In this document: positions 42,852 through 50,700 of the stretch, one piece after another
Layout of the letters: each line of letters opens with the position of its first letter
How positions within the stretch are numbered: the stretch's first letter is position 1
Assembly: GCA_035477215.1 (NCBI GenBank)
Contig: DATIKU010000014.1
Span: 62,001 to 126,000, forward strand
Direction: 5' to 3'
DNA length: 64,000 nt
From: Spirochaetota bacterium
GTDB lineage: Bacteria > Spirochaetota > UBA4802 > UBA5368
Notes under the pieces: model-generated
Databases searched by the model: none
Seen by the model: the letters and a program-made list of their open reading frames with translations, nothing else
What the model was told of the DNA's origin: nothing
Made by a program: the position numbers and the translations under genes

Positions 42852-44525
42852 ATGCCAGGGATTGAAGAGATCAAAAGCGGTTTAAATAAAAAGTTCAAGA
42901 ATGCCGTCGTCGCCGTTGAGGAGCAAAACCCGACGAGGCTGTTCGTGGATATAAAAAGCGCAAAGGTGCGCGAGATTTCAAACGAGATCATCGCCATGGG
43001 CGGGCGCTACCTTGTGAGCATCGGTTGCGACAATATCAGCCGCGACGGGACGCTGGGCATGATCCACACCTTCGGCTTCGACAAGGACGGTATTTTTTTG
43101 TCCCTGCGCACCTCGGTCCCCGAATCGAAGCCCGTGATGGATTCCATCACGCCGGACATCCCCAACGCCGGATGGTCCGAGCGCGAATTCATGGATCTCC
43201 TGGGCATGAAGTTCACCGGGCACCCCAAGCCCAAACGGCTCATCCTCGCCGACGACTGGCCCGAAGGCGTGCATCCGCTCCGAAAGGACATCCCCTGGAA
43301 CCTCATGCCGCCGGCCGCCGAGGACGTGGCCTATCAGCTCGACGAGTGCCCCGAGGGGTGCAGCATCGTCCCGGTAGGCCCCTATCACCCCACGCTGCAC
43401 GAGCCGGCGCACTTTGCCGTATTCGTGGACGGGGAGACCATAAAGGGTAGCGATTACCGGGGCTTCATGACGCACCGCGGCATAGAGAAGCTCTGCCAGA
43501 CGCAGCTTACGTATAACGAGATACCCTTTGTTGCCGAGCGCATCTGCGGTATCTGCGGCTCGGTGCACGCCACTTCCTATTCGCAGGCCGTGGAGCTGGC
43601 CGGCGGTATAAAGATATCGCGCAGGGCCGAGTACATCCGCACCATCATGCTCGAGATCGAGAGGGTTCACTCGCACCTCCTGTGGCTCGGGGTCGCCGGT
43701 CACCTCATCGGTTTCGACACGGTGTTCATGCAGTCGTGGCGCATACGCGAGCCCATCATGTGGCTGGGCGAGCGCATCACCGGCAACAGGAAGACTTACG
43801 GCATGATCGTCATCGGCGGCGTACGCCGGGACATCACCCCCGAAATAAAAGAAGACATACTGAATGTGATAGGCAAGGTGGAGGAGGAGCTCCTCGTCGT
43901 CCAGAAGGCCATACAGGGCGACTCGGCCATCCACAGAAGGACCAAGGGCGTCGGCTATGTTTCAACCGCCGACACGGTGCTCTGGAGCCTGGTCGGGCCC
44001 GTTGCTCGAGCAAGGAACGTCGATATCGACGTACGGCGCGACTATCCGTACGCCGCGTACGACGAAATGAAGTTCGACGTGCCGGTCTTCGATTCCAACG
44101 ATGTATGGGCTACACTGCTGGTGCGCCTGCTGGAGACCTTCGAATCGATCAAGATAATACGGCAGTGCCTCGATAAAATGCCGAACGACGGTCCGATACT
44201 CACCGAGCTCGAGGCGCCGATCCCGGCCCTTAAGCATGGCCTGGCAGCCGTCGAGGCGCCCCGCGGCGAAGTGGTGCACTATGTCATCACCGGCGAGAAA
44301 AACGCCCCGGAGCGCTGGCGCGTGCGCGCCCCGACGTATCCGAATCTCCAGGGCGTGCCGCTCATGCTTCTGGGCAACCAGCTCGCCGATGTGCCGATCA
44401 TCATCGGGAGCATCGATCCGTGCTTTTCATGCACTGACCGGATGGAGATAGTGGACCTGCGATCGGGCGCCGCGAAAACGGCCTCCCGGCGCGAGCTTGA
44501 AGAGCTTTCACGGAATAAACGATAG
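42852..44525 (+). CDS. Group 4 [NiFe]-hydrogenase large subunit (NuoCD/HycE-like)
   Basis: 557 residues. The N-terminal 170 are a NuoC-type domain (WSEREFMDLLGMKFTGHPKP). The rest is the catalytic NuoD/HycE-type domain. Both pairs of Ni ligands are present: ERICGICGSVH (about 229-239, CxxC) and DPCFSCTDR (about 522-530, CxxC), so it is a real hydrogenase, not a complex I NuoD. The residues after DPCFSCTDR give about 28 C-terminal amino acids, probably removed by the HycI-type protease two genes upstream. The start follows GAGGTG. The reaction is reversible proton reduction at the cytoplasmic side of the membrane. Confidence 0.94.
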   Translation: MPGIEEIKSGLNKKFKNAVVAVEEQNPTRLFVDIKSAKVREISNEIIAMGGRYLVSIGCDNISRDGTLGMIHTFGFDKDGIFLSLRTSVPESKPVMDSITPDIPNAGWSEREFMDLLGMKFTGHPKPKRLILADDWPEGVHPLRKDIPWNLMPPAAEDVAYQLDECPEGCSIVPVGPYHPTLHEPAHFAVFVDGETIKGSDYRGFMTHRGIEKLCQTQLTYNEIPFVAERICGICGSVHATSYSQAVELAGGIKISRRAEYIRTIMLEIERVHSHLLWLGVAGHLIGFDTVFMQSWRIREPIMWLGERITGNRKTYGMIVIGGVRRDITPEIKEDILNVIGKVEEELLVVQKAIQGDSAIHRRTKGVGYVSTADTVLWSLVGPVARARNVDIDVRRDYPYAAYDEMKFDVPVFDSNDVWATLLVRLLETFESIKIIRQCLDKMPNDGPILTELEAPIPALKHGLAAVEAPRGEVVHYVITGEKNAPERWRVRAPTYPNLQGVPLMLLGNQLADVPIIIGSIDPCFSCTDRMEIVDLRSGAAKTASRRELEELSRNKR

Positions 44526-44535
44526 AGGAAAGCGT

Positions 44536-45435
44536 ATGGACATCCTGATAGCCGTGATCAACGTATTGATTTTCCTGGCGCTCGCCCCGCTCTTCGAGGG
44601 CGTTGTGCGAAAGCTCTATGCCAAGGTGCAGTCCCGCATGGGCCCGCCGATCTTCCAGCCTTATTACGATCTCCTGAAGCTTCTGGGCAAAGAGACGCTT
44701 TCGGCCGGCAACTGGGCGTTCAGAATCGCGCCCATGATGGCGCTCGCGTCAATTATAACGGCGGTGTCGCTTATGCCGCTCGGCTACACTCCCGGGTTCC
44801 TCACGCAGTACGGGGACATCATCACCATCATCTATCTTCTTGCGCTTGGCGGGGTGTCGGTGCTGTTGGGGGCGCTTTCCAGTAAAAACACCTATGCCAT
44901 GGTGGGGGCGAGCCGGGAGATGGTCACCATGATCATGGTGGAGCCGGTGCTCGCCATGACCCTCATCCTTGGCGCGCTCAAGGCGAAGAGCCTCGCTATC
45001 GACGCCAGTATAGCGAGTTCGCTCGGCGGGTCCTACGGGTTCTCGATGGTGCTTATGCTCGTCGTCTTCCTGATGGCGCTCCAGGCCTTCGTGGCCAGAC
45101 AGCCCTTCGACATCGCAGAGGCCGAGGTCGAGATAATGGAAGGGCCCTTCATCGAGTACAGCGGCCCCGGGCTCGCCCTCTTCAAGTACTATATGATGAT
45201 CAAGCAGATGTTCTACGCGGCGCTGTTCGTTGCGGTGTTTGTGCCGCTCGTCTATACGGGGTATTTCTTCGTCGATGTGGCGGTTCAGCTTGTCGGGATA
45301 CTGGTGGTCTTCGTGCTCATCGCCCTGCTCGGCTCGACCAATCCGAGGCTGCGCATCGACCAGGCGGTGAAGTATTACGCGATATTGATCGCCGCATCGC
45401 TCGTGGCCGTCGGGTTGTCGGTATATGGAATATAG
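44536..45435 (+). CDS. HycD/NuoH-like membrane subunit
   Basis: 299 residues from ATG 44536 (AGAGGAAAG upstream); the frame is open to 44497 but that overlaps the large subunit. It has eight hydrophobic helices. Hallmarks of the NuoH/HycD family: RMGPPIFQPYYDLLKLLGKE (about 35-54) and AEVEIMEGPFIEYSGPGLAL (about 196-215), which bind near the quinone-like or proton path. It anchors the hydrophilic arm of the hydrogenase to the membrane. It begins eight bases after the large-subunit stop, and is followed by an unusual gap with two hairpins. Confidence 0.92.
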   Translation: MDILIAVINVLIFLALAPLFEGVVRKLYAKVQSRMGPPIFQPYYDLLKLLGKETLSAGNWAFRIAPMMALASIITAVSLMPLGYTPGFLTQYGDIITIIYLLALGGVSVLLGALSSKNTYAMVGASREMVTMIMVEPVLAMTLILGALKAKSLAIDASIASSLGGSYGFSMVLMLVVFLMALQAFVARQPFDIAEAEVEIMEGPFIEYSGPGLALFKYYMMIKQMFYAALFVAVFVPLVYTGYFFVDVAVQLVGILVVFVLIALLGSTNPRLRIDQAVKYYAILIAASLVAVGLSVYGI

Positions 45436-45460
45436 CCGATTGAATCCCCTCAGCCTCCGG

Positions 45461-45487
45461 CGGCTCCCCTTTGATAAAGGGGAGCCG
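45461..45487. repeat. 12-bp perfect hairpin repeat in hydrogenase operon
   Basis: Arms CGGCTCCCCTTT (45461-45472) and AAAGGGGAGCCG (45476-45487) around GAT. The 166-base gap it occupies separates the NuoH-like and ferredoxin genes and contains a second related hairpin. The CCCTTTG...AAAGGG spelling is that of short dispersed palindromic repeats seen in many genomes, so this is probably a mobile or REP-like remnant. It may also set relative mRNA levels within the operon. Confidence 0.7.
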
Positions 45488-45515
45488 CTGAGAAGGGACT
45501 GGTTGATCGACAGGA

Positions 45516-45536
45516 GCCCCCTTTGCCAAAGGGGGC
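45516..45536. repeat. 9-bp perfect hairpin repeat in hydrogenase operon
   Basis: Arms GCCCCCTTT (45516-45524) and AAAGGGGGC (45528-45536) around GCC, 28 bases after the first hairpin. The two stems share the CCCTTT/AAAGGG core and a three-base loop, so they are likely copies of one element. Confidence 0.65.
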
Positions 45537-45601
45537 GGGCCGGAGGGCGGGGGATTTGATTATGCAGGTCGGTTTAAATCTTGAACCCAAGGAGAAACAC
45601 C

Positions 45602-46147
45602 GTGTGGCTGACAAGTAAGATAAAGCAGGTTTTCATGGTGGCAAAACCCGGCGTGGTGACGCTCCGGTATCCGTTCGAGCCGCGCCCGGCTCCAGCGAAT
45701 TTCAGGGGGCAGCCATACTGGGATCACCACAAGTGCATAGGCTGTGGCGGGTGCGCGGCGCACTGCCCGGCGCGCACGATACTGGTGCGTGACCTCTGTC
45801 AGGAGCTTCGGGTCATGTTATATGACGGGTCGCGCTGCACCTACTGCGCGCGCTGCGCCGACGTGTGCCCCGAGGACGCCATCACCATGACCGAGAGCTT
45901 TGAACTTGCGACCGGAGACAAGGAAGATATCAACGAAACCATGGAGCTGTTCATGGCCACTTGTCAGCGCTGCGGGCGCTGTTACGACCACGAGACAACA
46001 AACGTGATCGACCGCATGTCGAGAATCGGCTTCAAGTATGACAGCATCGAGATGAGGGCCGTGGTGCCGGTTGGCTCCGAGCAGTTCGATATGAAACTGT
46101 ACGAAAAGACCGAAAAAATCAAAAGGCCGGAAAAGGCGGGAGAGTAG
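45602..46147 (+). CDS. HycF/NuoI-like polyferredoxin subunit
   Basis: 181 residues from GTG 45602, preceded by AAGGAGA; the upstream TTG 45581 lacks a site. Two classical [4Fe-4S] motifs are present: CIGCGGCAAHCP (about 46-57) and CTYCARCADVCPEDA (about 80-94). A third, shortened Cys set, CQRCGRCYD, lies near 122-130, not usual in NuoI. The opening FEPRPAPANFRGQPYWDHHK is the typical NuoI/HycF N terminus. It carries electrons from the AsrA-like part toward the small subunit. Confidence 0.9.
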   Translation: MWLTSKIKQVFMVAKPGVVTLRYPFEPRPAPANFRGQPYWDHHKCIGCGGCAAHCPARTILVRDLCQELRVMLYDGSRCTYCARCADVCPEDAITMTESFELATGDKEDINETMELFMATCQRCGRCYDHETTNVIDRMSRIGFKYDSIEMRAVVPVGSEQFDMKLYEKTEKIKRPEKAGE

Positions 46148-46149
46148 CC

Positions 46150-46680
46150 ATGCTTGCTAATCTGATCAAAAAGGCGTTCCTAAAATCGCTGTGGGTGTAT
46201 CACTGCAATGCGGGGGCGTGTAACGGCTGCGACATCGAGATCCTGAACGTCCTCACTCCCTATTACGATATCGAACGGTTCGGCATGAAGCTCGTGGCCT
46301 CTCCCCGGCACGCCGACGTGATGCTGATTTCCGGCGCGGTGACGAGGCCCACGCTTCCCATCGTCAAGAAGGCGTATAACGCCATGCCCTCGCCCAAGCT
46401 GGTCTTCGGCATTGGTTCGTGCGCCGTGGGCGGCGGCTGCTGGTTCGACTGCTACAATGTAACCGGCGGTGCGGACAAGGCCGTTCCCGTCAACTACTAC
46501 ATTCCCGGCTGCCCGCCGCGCCCCGAGGCGATCATTTACGGCGTTGCCCTCGCGCTGGGCCTGGTCGAGAAGAAGGTCGCGCCAATAGAGCTCAAACAGA
46601 TGGAGTTCCCGATCGATATGTACGAGCGCAACAAGGCCTGGGAAGAGCGAAACGTAATTTACAAATTAATTAAAGATTAG
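46150..46680 (+). CDS. Group 4 hydrogenase small subunit (HycG/NuoB-like)
   Basis: 176 residues. It holds the proximal [4Fe-4S] cluster next to the NiFe site: CNAGACNGCD (19-28), GIGSCAVGGGCWFDC (about 93-107) and GCPPRPEAI (about 123-131). The absence of the second and third clusters of soluble small subunits is normal for group 4 enzymes. It starts two bases after the ferredoxin stop and ends the structural set of nine genes. Confidence 0.93.
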   Translation: MLANLIKKAFLKSLWVYHCNAGACNGCDIEILNVLTPYYDIERFGMKLVASPRHADVMLISGAVTRPTLPIVKKAYNAMPSPKLVFGIGSCAVGGGCWFDCYNVTGGADKAVPVNYYIPGCPPRPEAIIYGVALALGLVEKKVAPIELKQMEFPIDMYERNKAWEERNVIYKLIKD

Positions 46681-46803
46681 AAGATGAAAGATTATAAGAT
46701 TTCGGATGGCATGATGACCGGTTCTCCGGAAGGGGGCTTCACGCTTAACAAGTCTTCGAATCTTGAATCTTTAATTCGCAATCCATAATTTTTGGAGCGT
46801 GAC

Positions 46804-47205
46804 ATGGCAAAGAAGATACTTTTAGTGGACGACGACAGCGACCTGGTGGCGAGCCTTTCGCAGGCGCTTATGATGAATGGTTACGACGTATCCATAGCCA
46901 ATAGCGGGGCCGAAGGCCTTGTGAAGCTCCTCGAGGTGCGGCCGGACCTCATGATACTCGACGTTATGATGGAAACCGACACGGCAGGTTTTGAGATAAC
47001 CTATCAGATTCGAAGCCAGAGACCGACCTCCAGGTACAAGGATGTCAGGGAGACGCCCATCGTCATGCTGACGGCGATCAACCAGGTCACCAACTCCAGG
47101 TTCTCGCTTAGCGAGGGGCAGAGTTTTCTTCCCGGCGTCAATGATTTCCTCACCAAGCCGGTCAAAATTGACGAACTCCTGGGAAAAGTGAAAAAGTTAC
47201 TATAG
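46804..47205 (+). CDS. Single-domain response regulator (CheY-like)
   Basis: 133 residues from ATG 46804. Receiver domain only: KKILLVDDDSDLVASLSQAL (3-22, acidic pocket), phospho-acceptor in PDLMILDVMM (about 47-56, Asp53), and FLTKPVKIDELLGKVKKLL (Lys near the end). A short insert (SRYKDVRETP) sits between strands 3 and 4. No output domain is present. It lies 123 bases downstream of the hydrogenase small subunit and may be co-transcribed, but the kinase partner is not in the window. Confidence 0.85.
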   Translation: MAKKILLVDDDSDLVASLSQALMMNGYDVSIANSGAEGLVKLLEVRPDLMILDVMMETDTAGFEITYQIRSQRPTSRYKDVRETPIVMLTAINQVTNSRFSLSEGQSFLPGVNDFLTKPVKIDELLGKVKKLL

Positions 47206-47273
47206 GCCAAAAAAGGCCTTGCCCTTTGTCCGCCTTTCGATAGACGATATCAGGCGGTATATCCGATTAATCA

Positions 47274-47301
47274 GGGAGATATCGAACGGTATCTCCCTTT
47301 T
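47274..47301 (+). terminator. Rho-independent terminator after response regulator
   Basis: GGGAGATA (47274-47281) pairs perfectly with TATCTCCC (47290-47297), followed by TTTTG. It ends 18 bases before the next start and is the only clear terminator of the 36-47 kb plus-strand cluster. Confidence 0.7.
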
Positions 47302-47318
47302 GCGTGGTGGATGCTTCG

Positions 47319-48029
47319 ATGAAAATTCGGCATATAATTTTCGTTCTTCTGGTTGCGGTGGTCACAATCTCCTGGTATAACAGCCAGAAATTGTACCGCT
47401 GGTATCTGACGGCCTATTACCAGCGTTTCCTCGGCGAGGACAGGGGTAAATCGATAGAAAAGGCCCGTGTTCTTTTCAGGGAAGAGCGGTATGACGATCT
47501 GCTCGGATACATCGATCGCCTGATGACACTTTACCCGGCCGATTACGACCTTCGCCGCTTGAAGGGGCTTTCCCTCATCAAAACGGGACGCAGATCGGAG
47601 GGGGCCCGGATGGTGATCGCGTCCCTCAGGAACAACGAGGATCTCAATGCCATCGGGAGTGTCATCGAGATTCTTTTCGAGGAACGGGAGTACGCTGACC
47701 TGGCGGATATCCTTTCCCGCCACCGCGTATCAGGAAATTCATTCCTCCTATACGTACATGGCGTGTCGCTTTACCATGCGGGCCGCCATGCCGAGGCCGA
47801 GCGGCGCCTGGTGGAGGCGGGCAGGGCCGGAAAGCGCGACTACGACACGCTGTTCCACCTCGGCCTTGCGCAAGAGAAGAACGGTAGAATCAACGAGGCA
47901 CTCGCTACGTTTGAAAGCGCGTACGAGCTCAATCCGGTCCGCACCGAGGCCAGGGGGGCCATGGTGCGCCTTTATCGCATAACAAAACAATACCACAAGG
48001 CGGAAAAGCATTTTGGGAGGTCTCCATGA
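47319..48029 (+). CDS. Membrane-anchored TPR protein
   Basis: 236 residues from ATG 47319. One N-terminal hydrophobic segment (IIFVLLVAVVTISWYNS) is followed by TPR units: ALLxYIDRLMTLYPADYDLR-type helices, VSLYHAGRHAEAERRLVEAG (about 155) and GLAQEKNGRINEALATFESA (about 190). It may be anchored in the inner membrane. It overlaps the start of the acyl-CoA synthetase gene (ATGA). Function unknown. Confidence 0.72.
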   Translation: MKIRHIIFVLLVAVVTISWYNSQKLYRWYLTAYYQRFLGEDRGKSIEKARVLFREERYDDLLGYIDRLMTLYPADYDLRRLKGLSLIKTGRRSEGARMVIASLRNNEDLNAIGSVIEILFEEREYADLADILSRHRVSGNSFLLYVHGVSLYHAGRHAEAERRLVEAGRAGKRDYDTLFHLGLAQEKNGRINEALATFESAYELNPVRTEARGAMVRLYRITKQYHKAEKHFGRSP

Positions 48030-49420
48030 TCGATCGTTTTTTCCATCCCGACGGTGTGGCCATAATCGGCGCCACCGACAACGCGGCCAAGGGAGGCTAC
48101 CATATTCTGCGAAACACCCTGGCCGGATACCGGGGGCGTGTGTATCCTGTCAATCCGAGGTACGGAGAGATCCTCGGTACCTCGTGTTACCCCGATGTTG
48201 CCTCAATCCCGGAAAACTTCGACCTTGCCATTTATTTTATCCCGGCGAAATATCTGCCCGGCACAATCCGCGAATGCGCGAAAAAGGGAGTGAAGGCGAT
48301 CATCATCGAATCCGCGGGTTTTTCGGAGGTGGGCGAGGAGGGCAGGAGGCTGCAGACAGAGTCGGTCAGCCTGGCCCGGAGCTTCGGCATACGCCTGTGG
48401 GGGCCTAATTGCATGGGTCTTCTCGACGGGCATTCAAGAAACGTCTTTTCGTTTATGTATACGGACAGGTGGATGACGCTCATGAAGCCGGGAAAGGTTT
48501 CGCTCATCGTGCAGAGCGGCATGCTTTCCGCGGGTTTTCTCATGATGATCCTGGAGCGCGGCGGCATGGGCATCGCGAAGGTGTGTTCGATCGGCAACAA
48601 GTGCGACGTCAATGAGACGGAGCTCATGGAATACCTTGTCGCGGACGAGGAAACCGGCGTTATCGGCTGTTATCTCGAATCGATCGTCGACGGGCGGAAG
48701 TTCCTCGAGATCGCGCGCTCTACATCAAAGCCGATCATTGTACTGAAGGCGGGAAGGAGTGAACAGGGGGCGAAGGCGGCGGTGAGCCACACCGCAAGCC
48801 TTTCCGGCTCGGCGGCGGTGCACGAGGGGGCGTTCCGCCAGGCCGGCATCGTTCAGGTGTATGATGTACACGAGCTCATGGACTTCGCGCGCGGATTTTC
48901 AAAAATAACGCCGTGCGGCTCGGACGGCGGCACCGCGGTCATTACCTTCTCGGGCGGGGCCGGCATCGTGACCTCGGACCTTCTGGCGGATTGGGGAGTT
49001 AAGCTCGCCGAGTTCGGGCCCGAGACGATAAGCGCGCTTGCGGAGGTGTTTCCCCCGTGGATGAGGCCCTCGCACCCGGTAGACGTATGGCCGGCGGTTG
49101 AATTAAACGGCCTTGAGCTCGTGTATAACAGAGCCTTCGAAGCGGTCATTAAAGACCCGAATGTCGATTCGGTCATCATTGAATCGATCGCATGGAACCT
49201 GTCGAGCCCCGATTATCTGGTTACCGCCGGCGAGATGCAGAAGCGCTATCGAAAGCCGGTCGCCCTGTGGCAGATCGGCCCCAGCGAGGCGAATGAGCGC
49301 TATCGCTCTGTTGCCGAGGAGGCGGGGATCCCGGTCTTCGCCGAGATCAGCCGATGTGCCGCGTTCATCGCCGGCGTGAAGGCCCATTCGAGGAAGAAAG
49401 CAGGGATTAAAACCTCTTGA
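48026..49420 (+). CDS. ADP-forming acyl/acetyl-CoA synthetase alpha-type protein
   Basis: 464 residues, the size of a free alpha subunit. ADP-forming acetyl-CoA synthetase makes ATP from acyl-CoA, Pi and ADP in anaerobes. The CoA-binding domain opens PDGVAIIGATDNAAKGGYHI (8-27), and the ligase domains follow. The phosphohistidine of the archaeal enzyme corresponds to His255 in AAVSHTASLSGS (251-262). The ATP-grasp beta subunit is not in this window, so either it is encoded elsewhere or the protein is a related CoA-binding ligase-like protein. GGAGG precedes the start, and the gene is coupled to the TPR gene. Confidence 0.82.
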   Translation: MIDRFFHPDGVAIIGATDNAAKGGYHILRNTLAGYRGRVYPVNPRYGEILGTSCYPDVASIPENFDLAIYFIPAKYLPGTIRECAKKGVKAIIIESAGFSEVGEEGRRLQTESVSLARSFGIRLWGPNCMGLLDGHSRNVFSFMYTDRWMTLMKPGKVSLIVQSGMLSAGFLMMILERGGMGIAKVCSIGNKCDVNETELMEYLVADEETGVIGCYLESIVDGRKFLEIARSTSKPIIVLKAGRSEQGAKAAVSHTASLSGSAAVHEGAFRQAGIVQVYDVHELMDFARGFSKITPCGSDGGTAVITFSGGAGIVTSDLLADWGVKLAEFGPETISALAEVFPPWMRPSHPVDVWPAVELNGLELVYNRAFEAVIKDPNVDSVIIESIAWNLSSPDYLVTAGEMQKRYRKPVALWQIGPSEANERYRSVAEEAGIPVFAEISRCAAFIAGVKAHSRKKAGIKTS

Positions 49421-50399
49421 GCTTCTCGTGCTCGAGCGCGCACTTCTTCTCCTTTTTATCTTTGTACCATCGGTAATAATCGAGGTCGTGCGCCGGGACC
49501 ATGATGCAGTTGTGGTGATCGTAATAGTCCCGGTAATGGTTCAGAAAATGTCCGAACTCGTGCGTTGCGTACAGTGCTATGACGTCGGTAACGAGCTCCG
49601 CGGGCGTCTCCTCCCCGCGTTCGGCGACGAAAAATCCGTCCCGCGAAAGAAAGGGATAAGTGAAAATGACGCCGGACGCGCGGTAGGCGTTGTGAATGTT
49701 TTCCTCGACCAGTCCGGTGGTTATCCCATAGCGAAGCGCCACGTAGATCGGGATATCGACTTCCATGTCGGCCATGATAGTGTTGGTAAAGATGAAGTGG
49801 GCACCCTCGAGATGGCGCAACGCCATGTCCCAGAACGGATAGGTGAGCGTACTATCGTGCGGTGATTCCGCCAGGCGGGTGCCGTCCGATGTTTTAATGT
49901 TCTGTATCTTCCTGAGTTTTTCGACGTACTGCCGGTAGATGTGCGACGAGATCTCCTTTCGGTCCTTGTATCGCTTGAATCCGGGGACGTGTTGTTGCAG
50001 TGTCGTTTCCGGGGCCGAGGAGACGAGTTCGTCGATGTACTTCGCCAGGCGGCCGCGGTCGCCCTCGCTGTCGATATCCAGCAAACTGTTTTTAAGCTGG
50101 TGCATCATCGGCAGATCGTCGAGCCTTTTCACCTCCTCTCTGAATGCCTGCATACTTTGATTCCCCTGGATGAAAAAGCTAACCCTGTAGCCCAGGTACT
50201 CGTCTATGTAGTTTTTGCAACGCCCCAGCATGTCCTGAAACTCCGCTTCGGAGAGCGCCGGCAGGCGCGGATCGATGACGTGCCGTATGACGATCGGATA
50301 TTCCCGGTCGACCGGGAGCTCCCTCAGTGTGGAGTCGCCAAGCGTGGCGCAGAACGCAAGCAGGATAAACGCAAGGAAGGGGTATAGGCGGCTTTTCAT
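49407..50399 (-). CDS. Putative exported zinc metalloprotease
   Basis: 330 residues. An N-terminal hydrophobic signal (PFLAFILLAFCATLG), possibly a weak lipobox ending at Cys17, is followed by about 250 residues of unknown fold. Near residue 280 comes YATHEFGHFLNHYRDYYDHH: HExxH plus a third His four residues later (HEFGHFLNH), and a following YDHH that could add ligands. It is reminiscent of zincin metalloproteases, though not the metzincin HExxHxxGxxH spacing. I do not recognise the family. The start has AGAGGT. The 3' end overlaps the acyl-CoA synthetase gene by 14 bases. Confidence 0.68.
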   Translation of the reverse strand: MKSRLYPFLAFILLAFCATLGDSTLRELPVDREYPIVIRHVIDPRLPALSEAEFQDMLGRCKNYIDEYLGYRVSFFIQGNQSMQAFREEVKRLDDLPMMHQLKNSLLDIDSEGDRGRLAKYIDELVSSAPETTLQQHVPGFKRYKDRKEISSHIYRQYVEKLRKIQNIKTSDGTRLAESPHDSTLTYPFWDMALRHLEGAHFIFTNTIMADMEVDIPIYVALRYGITTGLVEENIHNAYRASGVIFTYPFLSRDGFFVAERGEETPAELVTDVIALYATHEFGHFLNHYRDYYDHHNCIMVPAHDLDYYRWYKDKKEKKCALEHEKLKRF

Positions 50400-50585
50400 A
50401 TCGTGTACCTCTATTCGAAGATGAAATTGAAGGTATGCCTTCCCCGGGGTATTTCAAGCGAAATTACGGGCCGGTCGGATGCAAAGGGTCGTCTATTGGG
50501 AAGAGTGGAATGTTTCCGGGCCACGGCGCCTTGCTTCAACCGCTTGTTCTGTTCATCCCCGTTTATCAAATACCGGATTAGAATA

Positions 50586-50614
50586 TTGACAAATATACCG
50601 GATCGCTCTATCAT
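50586..50614 (+). promoter_or_regulatory. Sigma-70-type promoter of ABC exporter genes
   Basis: TTGACA (50586-50591), 17-base spacer and TATCAT (50609-50614), about 87 bases before the permease start. It is one of the strongest promoter matches in the window. The whole 301-base gap 50400-50700 holds no gene. Confidence 0.6.
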
Positions 50615-50700
50615 CGTCCGACGCGGTCAGTGAAATAATTATCTTGACAGGCCGCGGGGAACGTCCAGGCTGGGTGCCGCGTGAGACCGTACGGATACCA

